Part shown: one piece after another, positions 45,454 to 56,294 of the stretch | Layout: each line of letters begins with the position of its first letter | Position numbering within the stretch: position 1 is the stretch's first letter | Assembly: GCF_014297445.1 (NCBI RefSeq) | Contig: NZ_JACORU010000002.1 | Coordinates: 476,843-540,842, forward strand | Direction: 5' to 3' | DNA: 64,000 bases | DNA from: Ramlibacter albus | Lineage (GTDB): Bacteria; Pseudomonadota; Gammaproteobacteria; Burkholderiales; Burkholderiaceae_C | Program-made: the position numbers and the translations under genes | The notes under the pieces: model-generated | Seen by the model: the letters and a program-made list of their open reading frames with translations, nothing else | Database searches by the model: none | Told to the model about the DNA's origin: nothing

Positions 45454-45783
45454 CAGCAACGGCGCGGCTCGCACATCGGATGTGCGTGCGTTTTAGTCCA
45501 CAGAATGGTGCGGGCGGGGGTATGGCTCAGCCAGCCCCCGCGCAACGCTGATTTTTCCGAGCAAGTGGTTGATTTCACAGGCTTTTTTCCTGCTCAATTT
45601 GTCATCGTTCTGTCACGGGGAAGCATTGGCGCGGGCTGGCGGCGAATGCGGGGTAGGTTCTCAACAAAGTTATCCACACAAAATGTGGGCGTCGTCCTAC
45701 GAGTGTTTCGCTTTGTCCTACGCCGTGCGGAGTACACGATAATCGCCGCCACACAAGCAGTACGACCGCGGAGACCTCCCCTC
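45454..45783. other. Intergenic region between xseA and exbB with a DnaA box
   Basis: 330 bp without a gene. It holds a perfect DnaA box (45670-45678), an adjacent inverted repeat CCACA-N5-TGTGG (45674-45688), and a possible promoter for exbB: TTGTCC at 45713 and GATAAT at 45738, with a 19-base spacer, longer than ideal. The 5' part must hold the xseA promoter; I see no clear hexamers there. Confidence 0.5.
45670..45678 (+). promoter_or_regulatory. DnaA box (TTATCCACA)
   Basis: Perfect nine-base match to the high-affinity DnaA box. Only one clear copy is present and no dnaA, dnaN or AT-rich unwinding element is nearby, so this is not evidence for an origin. It may titrate DnaA or regulate exbB or xseA. 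Confidence 0.6.
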
Positions 45784-46413
45784 TTGTTTTCGATCATACA
45801 AGCCGCAGGCTGGCCGATCTGGCCCCTCGTTGCCTGCTCCATCCTGGCGCTGGCCCTCGTCATCGAGCGTTTCGTGAGCCTGAAGACGGCCAAGGTGGCG
45901 CCGCCCAAGCTGCTGGACGAAGCGCTGGCCGTTTCGCGCAACGCGGTGCCGATGCCCGATGTCGTCACGCAGCTCGAGCAGAACTCCGCGCTCGGCGAGG
46001 TGCTGGCCAGCGGCTTTCGCGCGCTCAACAACGACCCGCGCTGCTCCGAGGCGGAACTGCGCGCCGCGATGGAGATCACCGGCCGCGCGGTGGCGCACCG
46101 GCTGGAGCGGTACCTCAACGCGCTGGCCACCATCGCATCGGCCGCGCCGCTGCTCGGGCTGCTGGGCACCGTCATCGGCATGATCGAGATCTTCGGTTCG
46201 CAATCGCCCGGAGGGGGCGCGACCGGCGGCAACCCGGCGCAGCTCGCGCACGGCATCTCGGTGGCGCTCTACAACACGGCCTTCGGCCTGATCGTCGCGA
46301 TCCCGGCCCTCATCTTCTGGCGCTACTTCCGCGGCCGCGTCGACGAATACCTGCTCACGCTCGAACTCTCGGCGGAGCGCTTCGCCCGCCACCTCATGAA
46401 CATCCGGCGATGA
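45784..46413 (+). CDS. exbB: ExbB/TolQ-type proton channel protein
   Basis: Inner-membrane MotA/TolQ/ExbB protein, 209 aa. TTG is the probable start, giving MFSIIQAAGWPIWPLVACSI, with GGAGA nine bases before. Three membrane segments: residues about 9-28, and the conserved pair SAAPLLGLLGTVIGMIEIF and HGISVALYNTAFGLIVAIPALIFW. With ExbD it uses the proton motive force to energise TonB-dependent uptake. Its stop overlaps exbD (ATGA), and lpxK follows. Confidence 0.93.
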   Translation: MFSIIQAAGWPIWPLVACSILALALVIERFVSLKTAKVAPPKLLDEALAVSRNAVPMPDVVTQLEQNSALGEVLASGFRALNNDPRCSEAELRAAMEITGRAVAHRLERYLNALATIASAAPLLGLLGTVIGMIEIFGSQSPGGGATGGNPAQLAHGISVALYNTAFGLIVAIPALIFWRYFRGRVDEYLLTLELSAERFARHLMNIRR

Positions 46414-46838
46414 ACTTCCGCCCGCGCCAGAAGGAAGAACCGGAGATCAACCTGATCCCGTTCATCGACGTGCTGCTCGTGGTGCTCATCTTCCTGATGC
46501 TCACCACCACATACAGCAAGTTCACGGAGATGCAGCTGAAGCTGCCGGTGGCCGACACGGAGGCGCAGCGCGACTACCCGAAGGAGATCGTGGTGGCGGT
46601 GTCGAGCGAGGGCCGCTACATGGTCAACAAGGTGCCCGTGCAGGGCCGCAGCCCCGATGCGATCGCCGCGGCGCTGGCGGAGGCCGCGAAGGCGGGCAAG
46701 GACAGCATCGTCATCATCAGCGCCGATGCGGTGGCGCCGGTGCAGTCGGTCATCACCGTGATGGAAGGCGCGCGCCGCGTCGGGCTCGCGCAGGTCACGT
46801 TCGCAACGCAAACTTCGCAGGCGGCCGGAGGAAAGTAG
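46410..46838 (+). CDS. exbD: ExbD-type proton channel protein
   Basis: Inner-membrane ExbD/TolR protein, 142 aa. The single membrane helix after EINLIPFIDVLLVVLIFLM carries the essential Asp20 (FIDVLLV). A periplasmic domain follows (LKLPVADTEAQ, IVVAVSSEGRYMVNKVPV). Works with ExbB. Two bases separate its stop from the lpxK start, a layout common in Betaproteobacteria. Confidence 0.94.
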   Translation: MNFRPRQKEEPEINLIPFIDVLLVVLIFLMLTTTYSKFTEMQLKLPVADTEAQRDYPKEIVVAVSSEGRYMVNKVPVQGRSPDAIAAALAEAAKAGKDSIVIISADAVAPVQSVITVMEGARRVGLAQVTFATQTSQAAGGK

Positions 46839-46840
46839 CG

Positions 46841-47827
46841 ATGAGCAAAGCGCTGCAGCAGGCATGGTGGTCCGGTGGCCTCCTCGCGTGGCTGCTGTGG
46901 CCCTTCTCGTTGGTTTTCGCGCTGCTGGCCGGTGTGCGGCGCGTGCTCTACGCGCTGCGGCTGCTCCCCAGCTACCGCGCGCCGGTGCCGGTGGTCGTGG
47001 TCGGCAACCTCGTGGTGGGCGGCGCCGGCAAGACACCGGTGGTGATCGCCGTCGTCGAGCACCTGCTCGCGCGCGGCCTGCAGCCCGGCGTCGTCGCGCG
47101 GGGCTATGGACGCGAGGCGACCGATTGCCGCGAGGTGATGCTCACGAGCGCGCCGAGCGACGTGGGCGACGAGCCGCTGCTGGTGAAGCGCCGCACCGCG
47201 GTTCCTGTTTTCGTTTCGAGCAACCGCGGCGAGGCCGCCAGGGCCTTGCTCAAGGCGCACCCCGAGGTGAACATCATCGTCAGCGACGACGGCCTGCAGC
47301 ACTACGCGCTGCGGCGCGATGTCGAGGTGTGCGTCGTGGACGAGCGCGGCGCCGGCAACGGGTTCCGGTTGCCGGCCGGCCCGCTGCGCGAGAGCGCCTC
47401 GCGCCGCGTCGACCTCAAGCTGGGCGGCGACGGCCACCGCGTACGGCGCACCCTCGCGCCGTATGCCGAGCGCGCCGACGAGTACCGCATCCCGCTGGGC
47501 GACCTCAAGCTGCAAGGCAAGCCGGTGAAGGCGATCGCGGGGGTCGCCAGTCCGCAGACCTTCTTCGACATGCTGCGCGCACAGGGCGTGCAATGCGCCG
47601 CGACCGAGGCGCTGCCCGACCACTTCGACTTCGCCCAGATCCTGCCGCCCGAGGAAGCCTCCTTCACGATCGTCTGCACCGAGAAGGACGCCGTGAAGCT
47701 GTGGCGCCAGCGCCCCGACGCGTGGGCCGTGCCGCTGCAGGTGGAGATCGACGGTGCGTTCTTCGCGCTGCTGGATCGCCTGCTCGATGCGAAGCTATCA
47801 TCGAAGCATGGACCCCAAGCTGCTTGA
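46841..47827 (+). CDS. lpxK: Tetraacyldisaccharide 4'-kinase
   Basis: Lipid A 4'-kinase, 328 aa. N-terminal membrane helix ([18 protein letters not shown]), Walker [40 protein letters not shown] and the Walker B-like [20 protein letters not shown], then CTEKDAVKL near the end. Phosphorylates the lipid A precursor at the inner membrane. Its end overlaps the UPF0434 gene by 20 bases. Confidence 0.96.
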   Translation: MSKALQQAWWSGGLLAWLLWPFSLVFALLAGVRRVLYALRLLPSYRAPVPVVVVGNLVVGGAGKTPVVIAVVEHLLARGLQPGVVARGYGREATDCREVMLTSAPSDVGDEPLLVKRRTAVPVFVSSNRGEAARALLKAHPEVNIIVSDDGLQHYALRRDVEVCVVDERGAGNGFRLPAGPLRESASRRVDLKLGGDGHRVRRTLAPYAERADEYRIPLGDLKLQGKPVKAIAGVASPQTFFDMLRAQGVQCAATEALPDHFDFAQILPPEEASFTIVCTEKDAVKLWRQRPDAWAVPLQVEIDGAFFALLDRLLDAKLSSKHGPQAA

Positions 47828-48014
47828 GCTGCTCGTGTGCCCCGTCACCAAGGGGCCGCTCGACTACGACCGCGACCGCCAGGAGCTGCTGTCGCGCAGC
47901 GCACGGCTCGCGTACCCCATCCGCGACGGCATCCCCGTGATGCTCGAGGAAGAAGCGCGCACGCTCAGCGACGAGGAGCTGGAAAAGCTCCCGCCGCGCA
48001 CACCCCTGGTCTGA
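47808..48014 (+). CDS. UPF0434/Trm112-like protein
   Basis: Small protein of 68 aa: [36 protein letters not shown]. It belongs to the YcaR/Trm112 family; the Zn-binding Cys set is incomplete (one Cys in LLVCPVTKG), as usual for YcaR. The conserved position between lpxK and kdsB is seen in many Proteobacteria. Overlaps lpxK by 20 bases and kdsB by one (TGATG). Confidence 0.93.
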   Translation: MDPKLLELLVCPVTKGPLDYDRDRQELLSRSARLAYPIRDGIPVMLEEEARTLSDEELEKLPPRTPLV

Positions 48015-48769
48015 TGGGTTTCACCGTTCTGGTCCCGGCGCGCATGGCCTCCACGCGCCTGCCGGACAAGCCGCTCGCGGACATCGCGGGCAAGCCGATG
48101 GTCGTGCGCGTCGCCGAGCGCGCGAAGCAATCGCAGGCCGACTTCGTGGTGGTGGCCACCGACAGCGAAGCCGTGCGCGCCGCGTGCCTGCAGCATGGCG
48201 TCGAGGCGGTGATGACGCGCGCCGACCATCCTTCGGGCAGCGACCGCCTCGCCGAAGCGTGCGAGCTGCTCAAGCTCTCGGGTGACGACGTGGTGGTCAA
48301 CGTGCAGGGCGACGAGCCGCTGATCGAGCCGGCGCTGATCGACTCGGTGGCGCAATTGCTGGAGGAGCACCCCACCGCGAGCATGAGCACCGCGGCGCAC
48401 GAGATCCACGCGGTCGAGGAGTTCCGCAACCCGAACGTCGTGAAGGTCGTGACCGACGCCAAGGGCATCGCGCTGTATTTCAGCCGCGCGCCGATCGCGT
48501 GGTGGCGCGACGGCTTCGCGCAGGGCATCGCGCAGCTGCCGCTGCCGCGGCCGCTGCGCCACATCGGCATCTACGGCTACCGCGCCGGCTTCCTGCGCGA
48601 ATTCCCCCGCCTCGAACAGGCGCCGGTGGAACGCGTCGAGGCGCTCGAACAGCTGCGCGCGATGTGGCACGGCCACCGGATCGCGGTGCACGTGACCGAC
48701 CACGCGCCGGGCCCCGGCGTCGACACGCCCGAGGACCTGGAAAGGGTGCGCCGCGCCTTCGCCGCGTAA
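48014..48769 (+). CDS. kdsB: CMP-KDO synthetase
   Basis: 3-deoxy-manno-octulosonate cytidylyltransferase, 251 aa, activating KDO with CTP for lipopolysaccharide core. [19 protein letters not shown] is the nucleotide-binding signature; [30 protein letters not shown] and [13 protein letters not shown] are the other conserved blocks. Operon exbB-exbD-lpxK-UPF0434-kdsB, with adk 54 bases further on. Confidence 0.97.
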   Translation: MGFTVLVPARMASTRLPDKPLADIAGKPMVVRVAERAKQSQADFVVVATDSEAVRAACLQHGVEAVMTRADHPSGSDRLAEACELLKLSGDDVVVNVQGDEPLIEPALIDSVAQLLEEHPTASMSTAAHEIHAVEEFRNPNVVKVVTDAKGIALYFSRAPIAWWRDGFAQGIAQLPLPRPLRHIGIYGYRAGFLREFPRLEQAPVERVEALEQLRAMWHGHRIAVHVTDHAPGPGVDTPEDLERVRRAFAA

Positions 48770-50330
<1,561 letters not shown>

Positions 50331-50341
50331 TCCCGTGAAAC

Positions 50342-50357
50342 CTGTTCAAAAATACAG
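50342..50357. promoter_or_regulatory. lexA: LexA (SOS) box 1
   Basis: CTGT-TCAAAAAT-ACAG is a perfect CTGT-N8-ACAG LexA site, 41 bases before the lexA start and 12 bases before the asparaginase start on the other strand. It supports autoregulation and possible SOS control of the asparaginase gene. Confidence 0.88.
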
Positions 50358-50358
50358 C

Positions 50359-50378
50359 TACTGGATATCGAGACAGTA
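50359..50378. promoter_or_regulatory. lexA: LexA (SOS) box 2, imperfect
   Basis: TACTGGATATCGAGACAGTA matches 16 of 20 positions of the E. coli consensus TACTGTATATATATACAGTA, with one change in the core (CTGG for CTGT). With box 1 it forms a paired arrangement, as upstream of E. coli lexA. Confidence 0.72.
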
Positions 50379-50397
50379 ACCGCGCAGGAGCCCTGCC

Positions 50398-51072
50398 ATG
50401 ATGGATAGCCCCAAGCTCACCGCTCGCCAGCAGCAGATTCTGGACCTGATCCAGAGCGCCATCGCGCGCACCGGCGCGCCGCCCACGCGCGCCGAGATCG
50501 CTGCCGAGCTCGGCTTCAAGTCCGCCAACGCGGCGGAGGAGCATTTGCAAGCCCTCGCGCGCAAGGGAGTCATCGAGCTGGTGAGCGGCACGTCCCGCGG
50601 CATCCGGTTGCGCAGCGACACCTTGCGCTCCATCAACGAGTCGCGCATCAAGCAGTATTCGCTGCCGCTACCCACGCTCGCCCAGCTGGCCCTGCCCCTC
50701 ATCGGCCGCGTGGCCGCGGGCTCGCCGATCCTCGCGCAGGAGCACGTGGACCAGACTTATTACGTCGAGAGCGGGCTGTTCCAGCGCCGGCCGGACTACC
50801 TGCTCAAGGTGCGCGGCATGTCCATGCGCGACGCCGGCATCATGGACGGCGACCTGCTCGCCGTGCAGGCCACCAAGGAGGCCAAGAACGGCCAGATCAT
50901 CGTGGCGCGCCTCGGCGAGGACGTCACCGTCAAGCGCTTCCGGCGCAACAAGCACCTGATCGAGTTGCACGCGGAAAACCCGGACTACCCCACCATCGTC
51001 GTGGAGCCCGGCGAGCCGTTCGAGGTGGAGGGCATCGCCGTCGGCCTCATCCGCAACACGATGTTGATGTAG
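50398..51072 (+). CDS. lexA: SOS repressor LexA
   Basis: Transcriptional repressor and self-cleaving peptidase, 224 aa. N-terminal winged helix ([36 protein letters not shown]), scissile bond Ala107-Gly108 in RVAAGSP, catalytic Ser142 in RGMSMRDAG and Lys179 in VTVKR. RecA filaments trigger self-cleavage on DNA damage. Its own promoter region holds two LexA boxes. SD AGGAG about ten bases upstream; codon 2 is also ATG. Confidence 0.97.
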   Translation: MMDSPKLTARQQQILDLIQSAIARTGAPPTRAEIAAELGFKSANAAEEHLQALARKGVIELVSGTSRGIRLRSDTLRSINESRIKQYSLPLPTLAQLALPLIGRVAAGSPILAQEHVDQTYYVESGLFQRRPDYLLKVRGMSMRDAGIMDGDLLAVQATKEAKNGQIIVARLGEDVTVKRFRRNKHLIELHAENPDYPTIVVEPGEPFEVEGIAVGLIRNTMLM

Positions 51073-51093
51073 CTGTCACACAGTTCCCCCCGT

Positions 51094-51138
51094 TGCCGCA
51101 GGTGGCAGGCGTAGGCCCTGAGGGGCTACCCTGCGGCA
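51094..51138. other. Stem-loop downstream of lexA
   Basis: TGCCGCAGG (51094-51102) pairs perfectly with CCTGCGGCA (51130-51138); an inner imperfect stem (TAGGCCC / GGGGCTA) sits between. No T tract follows, so it could be a Rho-independent-like stop of low efficiency for lexA or a structured leader of the small gene at 51179. Confidence 0.45.
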
Positions 51139-51178
51139 CGGGTTCGTCTGTCAATCCTGCCTTGTGTGGAGTGAACAC

Positions 51179-51427
51179 ATGGCATTCGAGATCTTTTCCA
51201 GCATCGTCCGCGCCATCCGCAACGCCTTCGGGCTGCGGGACGGCTTGCCCCAGCACACGACCGTCGCCACGGTGCGAGTCGTGCCGCGCCCGGCCCGCCG
51301 GCCGCTGCGCGTGGTGCACTCGGCCCCGGGCCGCATGGTGATCTCCGGCCGGCTCGCCGACGTGTGCGCCGAGCTCGACCGGCTTGCGGCCCTCGAGGGC
51401 GGTCAGGCGTTCGCGCCGACCAGGTAG
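51179..51427 (+). CDS. Small hypothetical protein
   Basis: Protein of 82 aa: amphipathic N-terminus (MAFEIFSSIVRAIRNAFGL), a basic middle (RVVPRPARRPLRVV) and a C-terminus MVISGRLADVCAELDRLAAL that looks conserved. GGAG lies seven bases before the ATG. I have the impression this C-terminal motif recurs in Comamonadaceae, but I cannot verify it. The 3' end overlaps the convergent DUF1993 gene by 25 bases. Confidence 0.6.
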   Translation: MAFEIFSSIVRAIRNAFGLRDGLPQHTTVATVRVVPRPARRPLRVVHSAPGRMVISGRLADVCAELDRLAALEGGQAFAPTR

Positions 51428-51915
51428 TCGCGCTTGCCCAGGTCCACGCCGTTGTGCCGCAGGATGGCGTACGCCGTGGTGATGTGGAAGAACATGTTGG
51501 GCATCACCCACGTCAGCAGGTAGGCCTGGGCCTTCATCGTGCGGGTGTCCTTGCCCACCGGGAAGGTGATGTCCTTGTCCTCGGTGCCGTCCAGGCTCTC
51601 GGGCTTGAGGGTCGCCAGGAAGTCCAGCGTCTTCTGGATGCGGGCCTTCAGCTCGGGGAAAGTGGACTCGTTGTCCTCGAACTTCGGCGGCTCCACGCCG
51701 GCCACGCGTGCGGCGCCGTTCTTCACCGCGTCGCAGGCGATCAGCACCTGGCGCGTGAAGGGCAGCATGTCCGGCGCGAGTCGGTAGGTGGTCAGCACCG
51801 ACGGGTCGTACTTGCGGGCCTCCGCGTTGGCGACGGCCTTGTCGAGGATGTGCGACAGGTTGCGCAGCATGTGCTGGAAAACGGGCACGGTGGCCGAGTA
51901 CATCGAAATCGTCAT
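51403..51915 (-). CDS. DUF1993 family protein
   Basis: Four-helix DinB-like protein, 170 aa: MTISMYSATVPVFQHMLRNL, RLAPDMLPFTRQVLIACDAV, FPELKARIQKTLDFLATL and the conserved LTWVMPNMFFHITTAYAILR with VDLGKRDYL at the end. Function unknown; DinB-fold relatives can be metal-dependent thiol transferases, but no metal ligand set is obvious. SD GAGGAGA. Confidence 0.9.
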   Translation of the reverse strand: MTISMYSATVPVFQHMLRNLSHILDKAVANAEARKYDPSVLTTYRLAPDMLPFTRQVLIACDAVKNGAARVAGVEPPKFEDNESTFPELKARIQKTLDFLATLKPESLDGTEDKDITFPVGKDTRTMKAQAYLLTWVMPNMFFHITTAYAILRHNGVDLGKRDYLVGANA

Positions 51916-51973
51916 TTGGGAGGTCTCCTCTTGCAGGTGAGGCCGGATGCTACGACAGGGCACAATCCCCTGC

Positions 51974-52981
51974 ATGAACATCGTGATCCTCGACGATTAC
52001 CAGGACGCCGTTCGCAAGCTGCAGTGCGCCGCCAAGCTCGAAGCCTACCCCGCCAAGGTCTACACCAACACCGTCAAGGGGATCGGGCAGCTGTCCGTGC
52101 GCCTGCGCGACGCCGACGTGATCGTGCTGATCCGCGAGCGCACGCATGTCACGCGGCAGCTGGTCGAGAAGCTGCCGAGGCTGAAGCTCATCTCCCAGAC
52201 CGGCCGCGTGGGCTCGCACATCGACATCGAGGCGTGCACCGAGCGCGGCATCGCGGTGGCCGAGGGCGTGGGCTCGCCGGTCGCGCCCGCCGAGCTCACC
52301 TGGGCGCTGATCATGACGGCCATGCGCCGCCTGCCGCAGTACATCAGCAACCTGAAGCACGGTGCGTGGCAGCAGTCGGGCATGAAGTCGGCGTCGATGC
52401 CCCCCAACTTCGGCCTCGGCGTCGTCATGCGGGGCAAGACGCTGGGCATCTGGGGCTACGGCAAGATCGGCCAGCTGGTGGCCGGCTATGGCAAGGCCTT
52501 CGGCATGCGCGTGCTCGTGTGGGGCAGCCAGGCCTCGCGCGACAAGGCGGCGCAGCACGGGCATGAGGCGGCCCCCAGCCGGGAAGCACTGTTCTCCGAG
52601 AGCGACGTGCTCAGCCTGCACCTGCGCCTGAACGAGGAGACCTTCGGCATCGTCACGCTGGACGACCTGGGCCGCATGAAGCCCACCGCGCTGCTCGTCA
52701 ACACCTCGCGCGCCGAGTTGGTGGAGCCCGACGCGCTGATCGCCGGCCTGAACCGCGGCCGGCCCGGCATGGCGGCGGTGGACGTGTTCGAGAGCGAGCC
52801 GATCCTGCAGGGCCATGCGCTGCTGCGGCTGGAGAACTGCATCTGCACGCCGCACATCGGCTACGTCGAGCAGGAAAGCTACGAGCTCTACTTCGGCGCG
52901 GCTTTCGAGAACGTGGTCAACTTCATCAAGGGCGACGCCACCAACATCGTGAACCCGGCGGCGCTGCAAGTGCGCCGCTGA
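51974..52981 (+). CDS. D-2-hydroxyacid dehydrogenase family protein
   Basis: NAD-dependent D-2-hydroxyacid dehydrogenase, 335 aa. Cofactor motif GIWGYGKIGQLVAGYGKAFG, substrate Arg in LVNTSRAEL, Glu in AAVDVFESEP and His in CTPHIGYVEQ, so the active site is complete. Related to phosphoglycerate and formate dehydrogenases; substrate unknown. The MFS gene follows 11 bases later. Confidence 0.92.
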   Translation: MNIVILDDYQDAVRKLQCAAKLEAYPAKVYTNTVKGIGQLSVRLRDADVIVLIRERTHVTRQLVEKLPRLKLISQTGRVGSHIDIEACTERGIAVAEGVGSPVAPAELTWALIMTAMRRLPQYISNLKHGAWQQSGMKSASMPPNFGLGVVMRGKTLGIWGYGKIGQLVAGYGKAFGMRVLVWGSQASRDKAAQHGHEAAPSREALFSESDVLSLHLRLNEETFGIVTLDDLGRMKPTALLVNTSRAELVEPDALIAGLNRGRPGMAAVDVFESEPILQGHALLRLENCICTPHIGYVEQESYELYFGAAFENVVNFIKGDATNIVNPAALQVRR

Positions 52982-52992
52982 CGGCACGGCCC

Positions 52993-54147
52993 ATGACCGC
53001 CCTGCCGCGCGTGCTGTGGCCGCTGCTGTTCGGCAATTTCGTCATCGGCACTGGCGTGATGGCGGTGCCCGGCACGCTCAACGAGATCAGCACCTCGATG
53101 CAGGTGCCGGTGTCCACCGCCGGGCAGCTGATCTCCGCGGCCGCCACGCTCATGTGCCTCGGCGCGCCGCTGCTCGCCGGCATCGTCGCGGGCTGGGACC
53201 GGCGCCGCCTCCTCGCGCTCTCGATGCTCTGGTACGGCCTGCTGCACCTGGCCTGCGCCTTTGCGCCGGGCTTCGGCTGGCTGATGGCGATGCGCGTGCT
53301 CGCCGTGATCTCGCCCGCGATCTTCACGCCGCAGGCCGCGGCCTGCGTGGGCCTGCTCGTGCCGCCGGAACAACGCGGCCGCGCGATCACCTTCATCTTC
53401 GTGGGCTGGTCGGTGGCTTCGGTGCTGGGCATGCCGCTCGCCGCCTTCATCGGCGGCACCGTCGGCTGGCAGGCGGCCTTCATCCTCGTGGCCGTCCTCA
53501 GCTTCGTCACCGCGCTGTGGGTGTGGCGCGCCATGCCCGACGGCGTCAAGCCGCCCGCGCTCTCGCTCGCCGCGTGGCGGCAGACCTTCGGCTCCAGCGC
53601 GCTGATGCTCACCGTGGCCGTCACGCTGCTCTATTCCGCCGGGCAGTTCGTCCTGCTGTCGTACTTCGCGCCCTACTTCCGGCAGACGCTGGGCACCACG
53701 CCGGGCGAGCTGAGCCTGCTGTTCCTGGTGTTCGGTGCCTCCGGTTTCATCGGCAACGTGCTGATGTCGCGCCACATCGAGCGCGTGGGCGTGCACCGCG
53801 GGGTGATGCTTGCCGTGGCGCCGATGGCCGTGAGCCTGCTCGCCTTCCCGCTGGGCACGAGCTTCGCCCTGGCCATGCTCGTGCTGGTGCCGTGGGGGCT
53901 CGGCTGCTTCTCGTCCAACTCGGCGCAGCAGGCGCGGCTCGTCTCGATCGCGCCGTCGCTCGCCGCGGGCTCGATCGCGCTCAATTCGTCGGCGATGTAC
54001 GCCGGGCAGGCCATCGGCGCGGGCTCGGGCGGCTGGCTGATCGCCAACAGCGGCTTCGGGCTTCTCAACTGGGCCGGGTTCGTGGCCATGCTGCTCGCGA
54101 TGGCCGTGAGCGCGTGGGCCACGAGCAGGGCGACGAGGCCGGCCTAG
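52993..54147 (+). CDS. MFS transporter (AraJ-like)
   Basis: Twelve-helix major facilitator, 384 aa, of the AraJ/sugar-efflux-like DHA group: LLFGNFVIGTGVMAVPGTLN at the start, GLLVPPEQRGRAITFIFVGW in the loop and helix 5 region. Probably co-transcribed with the D-2-hydroxyacid dehydrogenase. Its 3' end overlaps the FimV-like gene by four bases. Confidence 0.87.
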   Translation: MTALPRVLWPLLFGNFVIGTGVMAVPGTLNEISTSMQVPVSTAGQLISAAATLMCLGAPLLAGIVAGWDRRRLLALSMLWYGLLHLACAFAPGFGWLMAMRVLAVISPAIFTPQAAACVGLLVPPEQRGRAITFIFVGWSVASVLGMPLAAFIGGTVGWQAAFILVAVLSFVTALWVWRAMPDGVKPPALSLAAWRQTFGSSALMLTVAVTLLYSAGQFVLLSYFAPYFRQTLGTTPGELSLLFLVFGASGFIGNVLMSRHIERVGVHRGVMLAVAPMAVSLLAFPLGTSFALAMLVLVPWGLGCFSSNSAQQARLVSIAPSLAAGSIALNSSAMYAGQAIGAGSGGWLIANSGFGLLNWAGFVAMLLAMAVSAWATSRATRPA

Positions 54148-56294
54148 CGGCGCTTCGGCGGGATCGAGTCGAAGTCGAAGTCCATCGCCGGCAGTTCCAT
54201 GTCGTTGTCCATCGGCGCCAGCGCACCGAGGTCGATGTCGACGTCGGCGCCATCGGCGAGCGGCGCGATCGTCGAGCCCGCGGGCGGGCGGTCGAACGGC
54301 GACAGGGAATGCCCCTCACCCCGCGTCGAGTCGTGCACCAGTGCCGACAGCGGCTGGATGTCGGTGGACATGAAGCCGCTCACGCGCGCGTCGTCCTCCA
54401 GCAGCGAGCTGCGCGAGGGCTCGGGCTCCTCCTGCGCGATCTGCTTGCCGATGTTGTAGAGCAGCAGCAGGTCGCGGTAGGCCTCGAGGTCGAACGTTTC
54501 CGCGCCCGGCGTGCCGGGCTTGCGGAAGATCGACTCCTCGATCACCTCCAGCACGCGCGGCGACGGCCACAGGGCCACGATGCGCGAGAGCGCGCGGCGG
54601 TAGTCCTCCAGCCCGTTGGACTGCATGCGGTAGTTGTCGAAGTCCGGCACGTGCGCGTTGAACTGCGCGGCGAACTCCGCGCGGATGCGCTCGTAGTCGG
54701 CCTGGCGGTCCAGCGAGTGGTACATCTCGAGCAGGTCCAGCCACACGACCGGGCTCGTCTCCACGTGGTCGTGCACGTGCGCCTCCAGCACGCTCGCGGC
54801 CTGGTCGGCGTGGCCGATGGAGAGGAAGAACTCGGCCTGCTGCTGGATGTCGATCAGCTCCTCGGCCTTCACCATGCGCAGGCTTGCGGCCTGGCTGGGC
54901 ATGAAGTCCATGTGCGAGCGCGACTGAGGCCGCGAGTCGGGCGCGTCGCGCCTGTCGCGCGCTTCGCGCATGTCCTGCGCATCGAGCTTCTGCGTGCGCA
55001 ACGGGGGCGTGGGCTCCAGCGGCGCATGGTCGCTCACGTCCAGGTCGACGGGCTCGTCGCGCCGGAGCGGGCGCGGCTGGGTGGGGCGCGGCGGGGGCGG
55101 CGGCGGGTGGTGGGACGCGAGGTCCGGCGGGAACTCGCTTTCGCGGCCGGACGAGTCGCGCACCCACCAGCGGCTGCCGCTGCGCGCCGGCCTGCGCCGG
55201 CTCCACAGCCAGGCAGCGGCGGCCAGCACCGACATCACGGCCAGCGCGGCGAACAGCGTCGTCATCCAGTCGCGCTCGCTGCGCGCCTTGTCGAGCTGCT
55301 TGCCGACGGCGTTGAGCGCCGCGTTGTTCTGCTGCACCGCCGTGCGCAGCGCCTGCATCTCGCGTTCCATCGCCTCGATGCGCTGGCTCTGCCGGATGAG
55401 CTCCTCCGGCGGCGCGTTCAACGCGCGCCACAAGGCGGCAGCTTCGGTGCGGCGCGTGCCGCCCTGCTCGGTGGACAGCAGCAGCGGCGACGAGCGCAGC
55501 GAGGGGGAGTAGTCGATGGACAGGTCGAGCGGCTCGAGCTTCAGGCGCGACCTGCCGGCTCCAGCCTCCTCGCGCTGCGCGCGGCGGTTCTTGCGGACGA
55601 CGGAATCCGGCGGCGAAGTCGCTGCGGCACGGGCGTGAAGGCGCGACTCGCTGCGCAGGCCGCCAGGCCGCGCTGCCGCGGCGTTGGGGGACTGCGCTGC
55701 CGTCGCATCCGGCGACGGCGCCGCGGCCCGGGAACGTGCCCGCGCGGCGTTGGAGGGCGCGGGCGCAGCAGCCGACTGTCCGCTCGAAGGCGCTGCAGTG
55801 CCTGCCTGCGGCACGACGGCCATGCTGTCCGGCGTGCCGCGCGAGGTCGCCGCCGCCGCGGCGGCCGCCGGCGAAGGCGCGGGCGCGACGAGGCGCGGCG
55901 GGGTCACCACGGCCGTGGCGCCCTGCTCGTCATGCAGTTCCGCCAGCATGACGTAGCGCCGTGTGACCTGCTGCCCGCAGCCCACGCGCAGGTAGAAAAC
56001 GAGGGTCGGTTCCTCCAGCGCGCCGGAGGACAGGATGCGGATGACCGGGCCGGAAGCGGTCGTCTCGGTGCGCAGGGTGATGCCGCCCATGCGCGAGTCG
56101 CCCTGGAACACCTCGGCCTGCACGCAGGGCTCGGCCTCGCCGGGCTCCAGGGTGAGGGGGACCGTGACATTGACCGGGCGGCCGATGATCGCCGCGCCGC
56201 GCGCGCGGCCCAGCGTCACCGCATTGGCCTCGGCCGGCGGCAGGAGCGACGCCACCACCAGCGCCAACGGTCCGAACTTCCCGATCATTCTCAT
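54144..56294 (-). CDS. FimV-like envelope protein
   Basis: Single-pass membrane protein, 716 aa. Signal peptide (1-24), then an N-terminal domain VTLGRARGAAIIGRPVNVTV typical of Betaproteobacterial FimV-like proteins, a long Ala/Pro/Ser-rich linker (about 130-225), a predicted coiled coil with RIEAMEREMQALRTAVQQ, and one membrane helix (LFAALAVMSVLAAAAWLW, about residue 350). The cytoplasmic part has Pro runs and helical TPR-like repeats (LIDIQQQAEFFLSIGHADQA). FimV supports type IV pili and twitching. No LysM domain was noticed, unlike P. aeruginosa FimV. Confidence 0.82.
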   Translation of the reverse strand: MRMIGKFGPLALVVASLLPPAEANAVTLGRARGAAIIGRPVNVTVPLTLEPGEAEPCVQAEVFQGDSRMGGITLRTETTASGPVIRILSSGALEEPTLVFYLRVGCGQQVTRRYVMLAELHDEQGATAVVTPPRLVAPAPSPAAAAAAATSRGTPDSMAVVPQAGTAAPSSGQSAAAPAPSNAARARSRAAAPSPDATAAQSPNAAAARPGGLRSESRLHARAAATSPPDSVVRKNRRAQREEAGAGRSRLKLEPLDLSIDYSPSLRSSPLLLSTEQGGTRRTEAAALWRALNAPPEELIRQSQRIEAMEREMQALRTAVQQNNAALNAVGKQLDKARSERDWMTTLFAALAVMSVLAAAAWLWSRRRPARSGSRWWVRDSSGRESEFPPDLASHHPPPPPPRPTQPRPLRRDEPVDLDVSDHAPLEPTPPLRTQKLDAQDMREARDRRDAPDSRPQSRSHMDFMPSQAASLRMVKAEELIDIQQQAEFFLSIGHADQAASVLEAHVHDHVETSPVVWLDLLEMYHSLDRQADYERIRAEFAAQFNAHVPDFDNYRMQSNGLEDYRRALSRIVALWPSPRVLEVIEESIFRKPGTPGAETFDLEAYRDLLLLYNIGKQIAQEEPEPSRSSLLEDDARVSGFMSTDIQPLSALVHDSTRGEGHSLSPFDRPPAGSTIAPLADGADVDIDLGALAPMDNDMELPAMDFDFDSIPPKRR

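Noticed and set aside
45670..45678. Possible replication origin
   Set aside because: Only one DnaA box, no AT-rich unwinding region and no dnaA/dnaN nearby.
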